DNA of 57,952 bases, taken from positions 1 through 57,952 of the forward strand of contig NZ_JAGGPK010000011.1 of the NCBI RefSeq assembly GCF_018613855.1, read 5' to 3'. How positions within the stretch are numbered: position 1 is the stretch's first letter; each line of letters starts with the position of its first letter. The notes below the pieces were generated by a model. That model saw only the letters and a program-made list of their open reading frames with translations. It was not told the DNA's origin and searched no databases. Shown here piece after piece: positions 1-8,496 of this stretch. The stretch comes from Arthrobacter sp. ISL-30 (GTDB lineage Bacteria > Actinomycetota > Actinomycetes > Actinomycetales > Micrococcaceae). The translations under genes and the position numbers were made by a program.

Positions 1-36
1 GTTGTGGTCGTTAAAACGGATCTTAACGACCACAAC
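1..36. terminator. Perfect inverted repeat, probable bidirectional terminator
   Basis: Arms at 1-14 and 23-36 are exact reverse complements (GTTGTGGTCGTTAA and its complement) around an 8-nt loop. It lies 24 nt beyond the stop of the minus-strand DUF3027 gene, where a terminator is expected. It could also serve a plus-strand gene to the left of the window. There is no clear T-tract, as is common for actinobacterial terminators. Confidence 0.7.
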
Positions 37-60
37 TGCGAGCTAGTTGGGAAACTTCTA

Positions 61-645
61 CTAATCGTCCTCGGCAGCCTCGTCGGCTTCGGCAGCTTCG
101 TCGTCGGCCTCGGCAGCTTCGTCGTCGGCGGCTTCTTCAACCACCTCGACCTCTTCCGCCTCGGAGGCGTTCTCGTCGGAAGCCTGCGCCTCATCTTCGG
201 GACGAACGCGCTCGGCCCAAGGGACCCACTGCGGAGCCAGGACCGAATCTTCGGAGGGAAGCAGGCCGAGTTCGCTGACGGTAACCACCTTGGAGCGCGA
301 GTTCCGGGTCAGTACGGCGAACCATTGCCAGCCTACGTATCCGCTCAATCGTGATTCGAACAGGTGCGTTACCAGTCGTTCGCCCTCGGAGCGGGCCCCC
401 AGATGCGGACCAACCTCTCCCGGTCCCGCTATCGACGCAATAGCTTCCCGCGCGACGTCGACCGCGGCAGCAAGCATTGCGTCCGGTTTGCCGGTACGCC
501 AGACGGGCAAACCGGCACGGGGACGTGCGACGGCGGGCTTCCGCGCCGCACTTGCGCCGGATCCTGCCGCCTCGTCCTGGACTGCCGTCGTCTCAGGCTC
601 AGCCGCCGATGCATCGCCTGCGGCTTGTGCGGATTCGGAAGTCAT
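61..645 (-). CDS. DUF3027 family protein with acidic C-terminal tail
   Basis: A 194-residue protein. After an Ala-rich N-terminus (about 1-40), the central part (about 45-150) carries features I associate with DUF3027: an RAGLPVWRTGKPDAMLAAAVD stretch followed by a segment with GYVGWQWF and LGLLPSEDSVLAPQWVPW. DUF3027 is an actinobacterial family of unknown function. The last 45 residues are an almost pure Asp/Glu/Ala tail built from repeated EAAEADD-like units, which could vary in copy number or bind a basic partner (inference). The extended cold-shock gene ends only 6 nt upstream on the same strand, so the two are probably co-transcribed, and a strong hairpin follows the stop. No enzymatic role can be read from the sequence. 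Confidence 0.85.
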   Translation of the reverse strand: MTSESAQAAGDASAAEPETTAVQDEAAGSGASAARKPAVARPRAGLPVWRTGKPDAMLAAAVDVAREAIASIAGPGEVGPHLGARSEGERLVTHLFESRLSGYVGWQWFAVLTRNSRSKVVTVSELGLLPSEDSVLAPQWVPWAERVRPEDEAQASDENASEAEEVEVVEEAADDEAAEADDEAAEADEAAEDD

Positions 646-651
646 TGTGGC

Positions 652-1035
652 CTAGGCGTCCAGCTCGTCGGCGATCTTGCGAAGGGCGACGGCGATGGCC
701 TTGCCCTTGTTGCCCTCGGGGTATTTGCCGGAGGACAGCGTGCCGGAGAGGTTGTCCAGTACGGACACCAGGTCCTGCACCAAGGGCGCCAGTTCCCTGG
801 CATTCATCCGCTTTGCCTTGGCAATGGATGGAGTCTTTTCGAGGACGCGCAACCCCAGGGCCTGGGCGCCGCGACGTCCATCGGCCACCCCGAATTCGAC
901 ACGGGTGCCAGCCTTGAGCTCTGCTACTCCAGCAGGCAGCGCCGATTTAGGAAGAAACACTTCCTGGCCATCCTCAGCTGCGAGGAATCCGAAGCCTTTT
1001 TCCTTGTCATACCACTTGACCTTGCCGGTGGGCAC
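652..1035 (-). CDS. Cold-shock-domain protein with C-terminal extension
   Basis: A 127-residue protein. Residues 1-66 form a cold-shock OB fold with RNP1-like KWYDKEKGFGFL and an RNP2-like EVFLPKSAL; in this family the aromatic residues bind single-stranded RNA or DNA. Ordinary CspA proteins have about 67 residues. Here about 60 more follow (PSIAKAKRMNARELAPLVQ onward) that look helical and carry no motif I know. RNP2 has FLPKSAL in place of the usual VHxSAI, so nucleic-acid binding may differ. It is the first gene of a probable two-gene unit with the DUF3027 gene 6 nt downstream. An RNA-chaperone role is inferred from the fold only. Confidence 0.9.
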   Translation of the reverse strand: MPTGKVKWYDKEKGFGFLAAEDGQEVFLPKSALPAGVAELKAGTRVEFGVADGRRGAQALGLRVLEKTPSIAKAKRMNARELAPLVQDLVSVLDNLSGTLSSGKYPEGNKGKAIAVALRKIADELDA

Positions 1036-1278
1036 TTAATCAACCTTCTTCTTGTTGCGTTTCAGTCTGGTCCAGACCGCCACCGCTCCGTTCCAAAGCG
1101 CGGGGCGCTTTAGCACATGTTCTGAGGTGACGATTGTCTATGTTGGTCTACTTCTTCAAGGTTATCCTGCCTTGCCCGGGATTCCTGCTTTCATGAGGCC
1201 TGCCATCCTGCAAAAGACTTCGTATCCGGATGACGCTGCCCAAAGCGCCGATGGCCGTCGATTTGTTAACGTTGCTCC

Positions 1279-1494
1279 ATGACACGCCTCGGCTATCGCC
1301 GTCCACTCATCATCGTCGCGGCCGTTGCCGCACTTCTGTCACTCGCCTCTGTTGGGGCAGTCATGGCAATTGCCTATGCCGGCGGCGTGGCCCCGTCCTG
1401 GATGACGTCCACAGCGCTCTTCGGGCTTCCGCTCGCCTTCCTGTTGATGCTCGTGGCCGTGATCGACGGCATTTCGCGCCGCCGTCGCCAATGA
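1279..1494 (+). CDS. Small two-helix membrane protein
   Basis: A 71-residue protein that starts RRPLIIVAAVAALLSLASVG. It has two hydrophobic segments (about 9-34 and 45-64), a positively charged start (MTRLGYRR) and a positively charged end (ISRRRRQ), so both ends are probably cytoplasmic. The ATG has no strong Shine-Dalgarno. A longer overlapping frame (1230-1556) looks like a shadow because it is rich in Arg, Pro and Ser and has no hydrophobic pattern. It precedes the helicase-associated gene by 72 nt. No family is recognised and function is unknown. Confidence 0.65.
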   Translation: MTRLGYRRPLIIVAAVAALLSLASVGAVMAIAYAGGVAPSWMTSTALFGLPLAFLLMLVAVIDGISRRRRQ

Positions 1495-1566
1495 CGATCA
1501 GCGCTCCAACGGAGTGGCCCCGAACCGGCCGCCCGCAAGTCCTCCCGTGGCGGTAACGTTGAATTG

Positions 1567-4092
1567 ATGTCCCTTATCCGTGCCCTCAGCAAGGAACTCG
1601 AAGCGCGCAGTGACGACTCACTCCGTGTCCTCTTCGACGCGCGGCCCGACCTCATTTCGCCTGTTGTTCCCGACTTCGCTGCCCTTGCGGCCCGAGCCAG
1701 CGCCCGGGTCAGCGTGCAACGAGTCCTCGAGCGGCTGAACAAACCGGAAATGCAGGTCCTTGAGACGCTACATCTCTTGACCAATGCCGACACGGGCCGA
1801 AGCGCATCAGCAGCGGCGCTGAAAAAGGTCATCTCCGGCTCCACGGTGTCGGCCCTTGAGGGAATCCTCGGCAAGCTTCAGGACCTGGCGCTGGTCCACC
1901 GCGCCGAGCCGCCTCCCGGCTACAACGCCCAAGGCACCGCACGACAACGCTTCTACCTTCCGGTAGGCAGCCTCAAGGATGTCATTGGCATCTATCCGGC
2001 CGGCCTTGGGCGCAGCTATACCGAACTGGTCCGGCTGCAACCTGCCTTCGCCCAGCGCGTGGTCCAGTTAGTGAACGAGCTTCACCAAAGCGGGGCGACG
2101 GTACGTCCGGCCAGCACACCCATGGAAGCCGCCCTGTCACTCCAGCACTGGACCTCGACGCCGGAGAACCTGGCACAGATCATGTCCAAGGCGCCGGAAC
2201 GCACCCGCGCCCTCCTTAACCGCTTCAGTAACTGGGCCATGGGAGCGGTTCCCCAGGCACAGCGACGGGCCTCGGTGGTCAATGAAGGCGCCAACGTCGG
2301 TCCTGTGGACTGGCTTCTGGCACGCGGCCTCCTCGTACCGTTGGACGCCGCGCATGTGGAACTACCCCACAGCGTCGGGCTGTCCTTGAGGAGTGGCGTG
2401 ATTGTGCAGAATTTCGCCCTGACTCCCCCCGTTCCGGAACTTGGGCACACGAGCGCGGCCTTACGCCGCAACGCCGCGCTAGGCGCGATCGCCGAGACAC
2501 TGCGCCTTGTCGCCGAGGTACTTTCCGCCGTCGATGCGCAGCCCCTGGCCACGCTGCGAAGCGGCGGCGTCGGCGTCCGGGAGCTCCGGCGACTGGCCGA
2601 GTCCATCCGCCAGGACTTGCCGGAAACCGCCCTCCTGGTGGAATTATGCGCGTTGGCGGGTCTCCTTCGCCTCGACGTCGACAACTCAACCTGGGTACAG
2701 CCGCCCTCCCTGGAGTGGCTTGAACTGCCCCGCCAGGAGCAGTGGCTATGGCTCGTCAACGCCTGGCTTGCCAGCGAACGGGCACCGTCGTTAGTGGGGC
2801 AACCGTTGGTCCCGGGGGCCGGGTCAGCGCAGCACCGGGAGAGCGACCCATCAAGGGGTGGCAATGAGCTGCACCGCACTGCGGCCCGTGCGGGGACGGC
2901 CGGCACCATTAATGCGCTGTCCGCAGAAGCCCAGCGACCCGATGCCCCGGTGGTTCGACGGCGGATCCTGGAGATCCTCCATGAGCTGACCCTCGAGGCC
3001 ACGGCGCCCGACGGCAAAGCGCCGGTCCTGAACGCTGCCGCGGTCATGGAACGAGCGGAGTGGACGCAGCCCCGGATGTCCAGGCGGTTCAGTTCCCTCG
3101 TTCGGGGCATGCTCCACGAAGCCGAACTGCTTGGCCTCATGGGCTCCGGAGCCCTCACCCAGCTAGGGGCCGCCATCGCGGAAGGACACCCGGACGAGGC
3201 ACTGGACATCCTTGGCGAACACCTGCCCGCTGCCCTGAGCCATGTACTTCTCCAGGCCGATCTCACGGCGGTGGCTCCGGGTTACCTCTCGCCGGAATTG
3301 AGCGCCAGGCTGCACCTGATGGCGGATGCCGAAGGGCAGGGCCCCGCAACAATCTACCGGTTTTCCGCCGCATCCATCCGACGCGCCCTCGATGCAGGAT
3401 ACGACGCCGAAGGCCTGCTGGAGTTCCTCCGCCAACACTCGGCCACCGCAGTTCCCCAGCCGCTCGAATACCTTGTGACAGACACTGCCTCACGGCATGG
3501 CCGGCTACGCGTTGCGACGTCGGCCAGCTTCATCCAGAGTGATGACGAGGCGGCCCTGACAGAGCTTATGCATGAGCCTGGAGCGGGTAGCCTGGGCCTT
3601 GCCCGGATCGCCCCGACTGTCCTAACCTCCTCGGCGAGCCCTCGGGAAACAGCCCGTGTCCTGCGTGAACTTGGTCTTTCCCCCACGGTCGAGGAAACGG
3701 AGGCGCAGGGAGTGCGCCTGCGGCGCTCTACCGCCGTCGTCGGATCCCGCCCGGTCTACTCCCTCCCTCGCACAGCCCCTCCGCAAGAGGCCGTAGAGGC
3801 GCAGCTCGCGGTTCTCCGTCAGCACAGGGCTGTTGGCGGCATGCAAGGCGGAGGGAACTCCGAGGCTGCCACGCAATTAGGCCTCGAAGCCCTTCAGACG
3901 GCTATTCGCCTCAGGCAGGAAGTGATCCTGAACGTCGTGGACAGCGAGGGGAATGCCAGCGTCGAGAAGGTTGTTCCCGTATCTGTGTCCGGGGGCAGGG
4001 TCCGTGTCTTCGACCCGGTCAAAGAAACCGAGCGGGTCCTTTCCCTCCACAGAATCATCGACGTCGAACCGGCCCGAGAACTCCGGAAATGA
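1567..4092 (+). CDS. Helicase-associated domain protein (XPB/Ssl2 N-terminal-like, Helicase_C_3)
   Basis: A protein of about 841 residues. It lacks Walker A and DEAD/DEAH motifs, so it is not itself a helicase motor. The C-terminal third (about 520-840) resembles the XPB/Ssl2 N-terminal-like Helicase_C_3 domain, including ATIYRFSAASIRRALDAGYD, LEYLVTDTASRHGRLRV and the end segment RVRVFDPVKETERVLSLHRI. In Actinobacteria this family usually precedes the XPB-type helicase gene, as here: the helicase starts 54 nt downstream on the same strand. The protein probably works with it in DNA repair, but that is inference from context. ATG 1567 was chosen; TTG 1564 immediately before it is the alternative. 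Long antisense frames within the gene are shadows. Confidence 0.85.
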   Translation: MSLIRALSKELEARSDDSLRVLFDARPDLISPVVPDFAALAARASARVSVQRVLERLNKPEMQVLETLHLLTNADTGRSASAAALKKVISGSTVSALEGILGKLQDLALVHRAEPPPGYNAQGTARQRFYLPVGSLKDVIGIYPAGLGRSYTELVRLQPAFAQRVVQLVNELHQSGATVRPASTPMEAALSLQHWTSTPENLAQIMSKAPERTRALLNRFSNWAMGAVPQAQRRASVVNEGANVGPVDWLLARGLLVPLDAAHVELPHSVGLSLRSGVIVQNFALTPPVPELGHTSAALRRNAALGAIAETLRLVAEVLSAVDAQPLATLRSGGVGVRELRRLAESIRQDLPETALLVELCALAGLLRLDVDNSTWVQPPSLEWLELPRQEQWLWLVNAWLASERAPSLVGQPLVPGAGSAQHRESDPSRGGNELHRTAARAGTAGTINALSAEAQRPDAPVVRRRILEILHELTLEATAPDGKAPVLNAAAVMERAEWTQPRMSRRFSSLVRGMLHEAELLGLMGSGALTQLGAAIAEGHPDEALDILGEHLPAALSHVLLQADLTAVAPGYLSPELSARLHLMADAEGQGPATIYRFSAASIRRALDAGYDAEGLLEFLRQHSATAVPQPLEYLVTDTASRHGRLRVATSASFIQSDDEAALTELMHEPGAGSLGLARIAPTVLTSSASPRETARVLRELGLSPTVEETEAQGVRLRRSTAVVGSRPVYSLPRTAPPQEAVEAQLAVLRQHRAVGGMQGGGNSEAATQLGLEALQTAIRLRQEVILNVVDSEGNASVEKVVPVSVSGGRVRVFDPVKETERVLSLHRIIDVEPARELRK

Positions 4093-4146
4093 ACGTTGGA
4101 TCCCCGGCAGCATCGAAAATAAGCAGAAAGTAGGCAGGAACCGACT

Positions 4147-5793
4147 GTGACTGACGGTCCCCTGATCGTGCAGAGCGACAAAACCATCCTCCTGGAAGTC
4201 GACCACGAACTCGCCACCGAAGCGCGCCACGCCATCGCCGCATTCGCGGAGCTCGAACGCGCACCTGAGCACATGCATAGCTATCGCCTGACGCCGCTCG
4301 GGCTGTGGAATGCGCGGGCTGCAGGGCTCGACGCCGAGAAGGTACTGGATACCCTGCTGAAGTATTCGCGATTCCCGGTGCCGCACGCGCTGCTGATCGA
4401 TATCGAAGAAACAATGTCCCGTTATGGGCGACTAAGGCTGGAAAAGGATCCGCAGCACGGCCTGGTTATGCGCACCAACGATTACCCCGTGCTGGAGGAA
4501 GTCATCCGCGCCAGGAAGATCGAGCCGCTCCTGGGGCCGCGGATAGACGGGGAAACCGTGGTAGTCCATTCCTCCCAGCGCGGGCAGCTGAAGCAGCTCC
4601 TGCTGAAGCTCGGGTGGCCCGCGGAGGACCTCGCCGGCTACGTGGATGGCACTCCGCATCCCATCATGCTGGATGAGACAGGCTGGCACCTCCGCCCCTA
4701 CCAGAAAGTTGCCACCGAAAACTTCTGGTCCGGAGGGAGCGGGGTAGTGGTGCTTCCCTGTGGTGCGGGAAAGACACTGGTAGGCGCCGCCGCCATGGCC
4801 ACGAGCTCCACGACCACCCTCATCCTTGTCACCAACACCGTTGCCGCCCGCCAGTGGAAGGACGAACTTCTGAAGCGGACCTCCCTGACGGAGAAGGAAA
4901 TCGGCGAGTACTCGGGCTCTGTTAAGGAAGTCCGGCCCGTCACCATTGCCACATACCAGGTCCTGACCACCAAGCGCGGCGGACTCTATCCGCACCTTGA
5001 ACTAGTGGACGGGCACGACTGGGGCCTGATCATCTACGATGAAGTCCACCTGCTGCCCGCCCCGATCTTCCGGATGACAGCGGACCTCCAGGCCCGGCGT
5101 CGGCTCGGCCTGACCGCCACGCTGGTGCGGGAGGACGGGCGCGAAGGGGAAGTCTTCAGCCTCATCGGCCCCAAGCGCTACGACGCCCCCTGGAAGGATA
5201 TCGAAGCCCAGGGGTACATAGCCCCGGCCGACTGTGTGGAAGTAAGGGTGGATCTTCCCAAGGATGAACGGGTTGCCTACGCCATGGCTGAGGACGCCGA
5301 CAAATATCGCTTGTGCTCAACCTCGGAGACCAAGACCAGGCTCGTGGGGGAACTCGTGGATCACCATAGGGGCGAACAGCTTCTGGTGATTGGCCAATAT
5401 ATCGACCAGCTCGATGAGATCGGCGAGCGCCTTGGCGCCCCCGTCATCAAGGGCGACACGACAGTCCGGGTCAGGCAAAAACTCTTTGACGCCTTCCGTG
5501 CCGGGGAAATCCAGACCCTCGTGGTGTCCAAGGTGGCCAACTTCTCCATCGACCTGCCGGAAGCGTCGGTGGCGATCCAGGTGTCCGGTTCATTTGGATC
5601 CCGACAGGAGGAAGCGCAACGACTGGGACGGCTGCTACGGCCTAAGCAGGACGGCCGTTCAGCACGCTTCTACTCGCTGGTGGCCAGGGATACTCTGGAC
5701 CAGGATTTCGCCGCGAAGCGACAGCGCTTCCTGGCGGAACAGGGCTACGCGTATCGCATCATTGACGCGAAAGACGTTCAAACGGGCATCTGA
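4147..5793 (+). CDS. XPB-type DNA repair helicase (SF2)
   Basis: A 548-residue superfamily 2 helicase of the bacterial/archaeal XPB type. Order of parts: an XPB N-terminal-like region (about 1-170), RecA domain 1 with Walker A GAGKT at 206-210 and DEVH box at 298-301, and RecA domain 2 with the arginine-finger motif EAQRLGRLLRP. After motif III (LTATLVREDGREGE) it has the RED element typical of XPB proteins. In eukaryotes XPB opens DNA in TFIIH; bacterial homologues are ATP-dependent 3'-5' helicases with a proposed repair role. It starts at GTG 4147, 54 nt after the helicase-associated gene, and the response regulator follows at once. No bacterial Bax1/NucA-type nuclease partner is seen nearby. 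Confidence 0.93.
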   Translation: MTDGPLIVQSDKTILLEVDHELATEARHAIAAFAELERAPEHMHSYRLTPLGLWNARAAGLDAEKVLDTLLKYSRFPVPHALLIDIEETMSRYGRLRLEKDPQHGLVMRTNDYPVLEEVIRARKIEPLLGPRIDGETVVVHSSQRGQLKQLLLKLGWPAEDLAGYVDGTPHPIMLDETGWHLRPYQKVATENFWSGGSGVVVLPCGAGKTLVGAAAMATSSTTTLILVTNTVAARQWKDELLKRTSLTEKEIGEYSGSVKEVRPVTIATYQVLTTKRGGLYPHLELVDGHDWGLIIYDEVHLLPAPIFRMTADLQARRRLGLTATLVREDGREGEVFSLIGPKRYDAPWKDIEAQGYIAPADCVEVRVDLPKDERVAYAMAEDADKYRLCSTSETKTRLVGELVDHHRGEQLLVIGQYIDQLDEIGERLGAPVIKGDTTVRVRQKLFDAFRAGEIQTLVVSKVANFSIDLPEASVAIQVSGSFGSRQEEAQRLGRLLRPKQDGRSARFYSLVARDTLDQDFAAKRQRFLAEQGYAYRIIDAKDVQTGI

Positions 5794-5865
5794 TCAGTGG
5801 AAAAGCACAACAAACACTCAACATTCGTCCAGAAATCTCCCAGAAACTGGGAGCATCATGGAGAT

Positions 5866-6576
5866 ATGAAGAAAAACGGCCCTGAAGCCAAGCTGCTCGT
5901 GGTTGATGACGAGCCAAACATCCGCGAGCTCCTCTCTACGTCCCTGCGCTTTGCCGGCTTTGAGGTTGTTGCAGCGGGCAACGGCCGCGAAGCCCTCGCC
6001 GCGGCGGACCAGCATTCCCCAGACCTCGCAGTGCTTGACGTGATGCTCCCGGATATGGACGGCTTCACCGTCACGCGGAAGCTCCGGGCCGCGGGCAAGC
6101 ATTTCCCCGTGCTGTTCCTGACGGCCAGGGACGACACGGAGGACAAGGTCACTGGCCTCACTGTCGGCGGCGACGACTACGTCACCAAGCCCTTCAGCCT
6201 GGACGAAGTTGTGGCTCGCATCCGTGCCGTGCTGCGCCGCACCCAGCCTCTGGAGGACGACGACGCCATCATCCGGGTGGATGACCTGGAGCTCGACGAC
6301 GATGCCCACGAGGTTCGCCGTGGAGGCACCGTGATCGAGCTGTCCCCCACTGAGTTCAAGCTGCTCCGCTACCTCATGCTGAACCCCAACCGGGTCCTGT
6401 CCAAGGCCCAGATCCTTGACCACGTCTGGGAATACGACTTCAATGGGGACGCCTCCATCGTGGAATCGTACATTTCCTATCTCCGCCGCAAAGTCGAGAT
6501 AGATCCGGATCCTTCAGCCCTGATCCAGACAAAGCGCGGAGTCGGCTACGTCCTGCGAACGGCTGAGAAGCGCTGA
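5866..6576 (+). CDS. OmpR/PhoB-family response regulator
   Basis: A 236-residue protein. The receiver domain (about 8-120) has acidic pocket D14-D15, phospho-acceptor D58 (LAVLDVMLPDMDG) and conserved K108 (TKPF). The winged-helix DNA-binding domain (about 140-236) has the family hallmarks SPTEFKLLRYLMLNPNRVLS and VESYISYLRRKV and ends GVGYVLR. The ATG at 5866 is preferred because GTG 5797 would add 23 residues unlike any receiver domain; a GGGAG motif lies 12 nt upstream. The cognate kinase gene starts 2 nt after the stop, so the pair is translationally linked. It resembles actinobacterial MprA/TrcR-like regulators, but its targets cannot be read here. Confidence 0.93.
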   Translation: MKKNGPEAKLLVVDDEPNIRELLSTSLRFAGFEVVAAGNGREALAAADQHSPDLAVLDVMLPDMDGFTVTRKLRAAGKHFPVLFLTARDDTEDKVTGLTVGGDDYVTKPFSLDEVVARIRAVLRRTQPLEDDDAIIRVDDLELDDDAHEVRRGGTVIELSPTEFKLLRYLMLNPNRVLSKAQILDHVWEYDFNGDASIVESYISYLRRKVEIDPDPSALIQTKRGVGYVLRTAEKR

Positions 6577-6578
6577 CC

Positions 6579-8075
6579 TTGCTAAACCGCTGGAAGTCGG
6601 CCTCCCTGAGGTCCCAACTCGTCGCCATCATCATGGGGCTGCTCCTGCTTGCCCTGGCTGCAACCGGTTCCGGAACCCTCACACTGGTTCGTAGCTACCT
6701 TCAGGGGCAGGTCGACGACAAACTCGAGGCCGCCGTCGAACTGGCCCGAGAGCAGCAGTCCTTCAACAAGCTCCAGGACTCAAACTCGGCGGTTCCCACC
6801 GACTATTCGCTGTTGCTGTTCAGCCCGGGCCTTCCCCAGCCGTACATTTTCGGCGGCAGCAAAACAAACCATCCGAACATCCGCAGCATTACTCCCGCAG
6901 ATGTTCGACGTTACAACGACACCCCCTTCCAGGTGCGCGGCACCGACCACAACAACTGGCGGGTCATGGCCGTCAACGTGGTGGACAGCAACAACAACAC
7001 CGCCGTAGTGATTGTCGGTCTGCCGTTGTCCCCTGTGGACAAGGTCATGGAGCACGCGACGTTCGTGGTGGTGGGCGTTGGGCTCCTGACGCTTGTGCTG
7101 GCCTTCTTCATCGCCACATGGACGGTGGCACGCTCCTTCCGCCCCCTCGTCCGGGTGGAAAAGACCGCAGCGGCCATTGCGGCTGGTGACCTATCCAGGC
7201 GTGTCGAAGTCGAGAACCCCGGGACTGAGGTGGGACGCCTTGGGCGCTCCCTGAATGCCATGCTGGCCCACATCGAATCATCCTTCGCTGCCCGTGCCGC
7301 CTCCGAGGAACGCATGCGGCGCTTCGCCGCGGATGCCTCTCATGAGCTGCGTACGCCCCTTGTCACGATCCGCGGCTTCTCCGAGCTCTACCGGCAGGGT
7401 GCCCTGGTAACCGATGACGACGTAGCCATGGCGATGGGACGGATCGAGAGCGAAGCCAAGCGCATGGGATCCATGGTGGAAGACCTTCTGCTGCTGGCGC
7501 GCCTCGACGAACAGCGGCCCTTGCAGCTCAAGCCGGTAGATCTCCATATCCTCGCCCACGACGCCGTCGTCGATTCACAGGCGACGGCGTCAGGCCGCAC
7601 CATCTCGCTGATCGGGCTCGACGGCGGCCAACCGGCACCCGCTCCCGTCCTCGGCGATGAGGCCAAGCTCCGGCAGGTAATCGGGAACCTGGTCAGCAAC
7701 GCCCTGCGCTACACCCCTGAGGGCAGTCCTGTGGAAATTGCCGTCGGCCGCCGAGCCTCGGATGCCGGCGAGCTATCAGTGGTGGAGATTCGAGACCACG
7801 GATCCGGGATCCCGCCTGAGGAGGCGCCGCGGATCTTCGAACGGTTCTATCGGGCGGACACCTCCCGCACAAGGGAGACTGGAGGAAGCGGGCTGGGGCT
7901 CGCTATTGTGGCCGCCATTGTTGGTTCGCACCAAGGCACGGTGCGGGTGGAAGAGACCGACGGCGGTGGGGCAACCCTCGTTGTCAGCTTGCCGTATGGC
8001 AACGATGAGGACGAGAACCCTGATGCATCGGCGTCAGAGGCCGACGGCGCTTATCCACATAGCGTCAGCCAGTAG
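6579..8075 (+). CDS. Sensor histidine kinase, HAMP-type
   Basis: A 498-residue membrane kinase paired with the regulator just upstream. TM1 is about residues 13-35, then an extracytoplasmic sensor region of about 125 residues, TM2 about 160-182, and a HAMP linker (183-235). The H-box FAADASHELRTP places the phospho-accepting histidine at H255. The N-box is at 370-378 (NLVSNALRY), with G-box DHGSGIPPEEAPRIFERFYR and GGSGLGLAIV. The TTG start at 6579 gives a good signal-anchor N-terminus (MLNRWKSASLRSQ). The sensor region carries Asn-rich stretches (VDSNNNTAVV) and no known ligand motif, so the signal is unknown. Confidence 0.93.
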   Translation: MLNRWKSASLRSQLVAIIMGLLLLALAATGSGTLTLVRSYLQGQVDDKLEAAVELAREQQSFNKLQDSNSAVPTDYSLLLFSPGLPQPYIFGGSKTNHPNIRSITPADVRRYNDTPFQVRGTDHNNWRVMAVNVVDSNNNTAVVIVGLPLSPVDKVMEHATFVVVGVGLLTLVLAFFIATWTVARSFRPLVRVEKTAAAIAAGDLSRRVEVENPGTEVGRLGRSLNAMLAHIESSFAARAASEERMRRFAADASHELRTPLVTIRGFSELYRQGALVTDDDVAMAMGRIESEAKRMGSMVEDLLLLARLDEQRPLQLKPVDLHILAHDAVVDSQATASGRTISLIGLDGGQPAPAPVLGDEAKLRQVIGNLVSNALRYTPEGSPVEIAVGRRASDAGELSVVEIRDHGSGIPPEEAPRIFERFYRADTSRTRETGGSGLGLAIVAAIVGSHQGTVRVEETDGGGATLVVSLPYGNDEDENPDASASEADGAYPHSVSQ

Positions 8076-8185
8076 TGGTCCCGCCGCTGCAGCCTTCCTA
8101 GGCTCGATGGGGTATCCGGCAGTTGTCTAAGGGTCCTGTGAAAGGTGCTGCAACTGCCCCATCATCAATGTCGAGAGGCACCGCC

Positions 8186-8476
8186 ATGAGCATCATTTCC
8201 GTCGATACCGAACTCCTGCAGCTAAAGTCGGCCAACGTCAAAGCCACTGTGGAACGGATCAGCGCTGACGTGCAATCCATGAAGCACGGCCTGGACGAAC
8301 TCCAAGGCACCTGGAAAGGTTCGGCAGCCACGAATTTCCAGGCCCTAATCACGGAATGGGCCATGACCCAAAGCAAGGTGGAGGCATCCCTCGCCTCCAT
8401 CAACCAGGCCCTTGCCTCGGCTGCCGCCACCTACCTCGAGACCGAGCAGGGAAACACGCAACGTTTCATGTACTGA
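8186..8476 (+). CDS. WXG100 family (ESAT-6-like) protein
   Basis: A 96-residue helical-hairpin protein. The WXG turn is W43-K-G45 (LQGTWKGSAA), and the YxxxE export-like signal is Y83-LET-E87 near the C-terminus. Length and motif spacing match WXG100 proteins secreted by ESX/type VII systems. ATG 8186 was chosen because GAGAGG lies 7 nt upstream; an upstream in-frame start gives an unlikely extension. The gene stands alone: no EccC-type ATPase, second WXG protein or LXG toxin is nearby. It lies between the histidine kinase and the convergent RNase H gene. Secretion is inferred from the family. Confidence 0.88.
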   Translation: MSIISVDTELLQLKSANVKATVERISADVQSMKHGLDELQGTWKGSAATNFQALITEWAMTQSKVEASLASINQALASAAATYLETEQGNTQRFMY

Positions 8477-8496
8477 GATCGGGATTCCTGGCCAGG

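Noticed and set aside
1..36. The left-edge palindrome as an IS inverted repeat
   Set aside because: The arms are close together and follow a gene end, which fits a terminator; no transposase is nearby.
2082..3266. 394-residue minus-strand frame in the helicase-associated gene
   Set aside because: Ser/Arg-rich shadow of the real plus-strand gene.
5797..5865. GTG 5797 as start of the response regulator
   Set aside because: It would add 23 residues unlike a receiver domain and has no Shine-Dalgarno.
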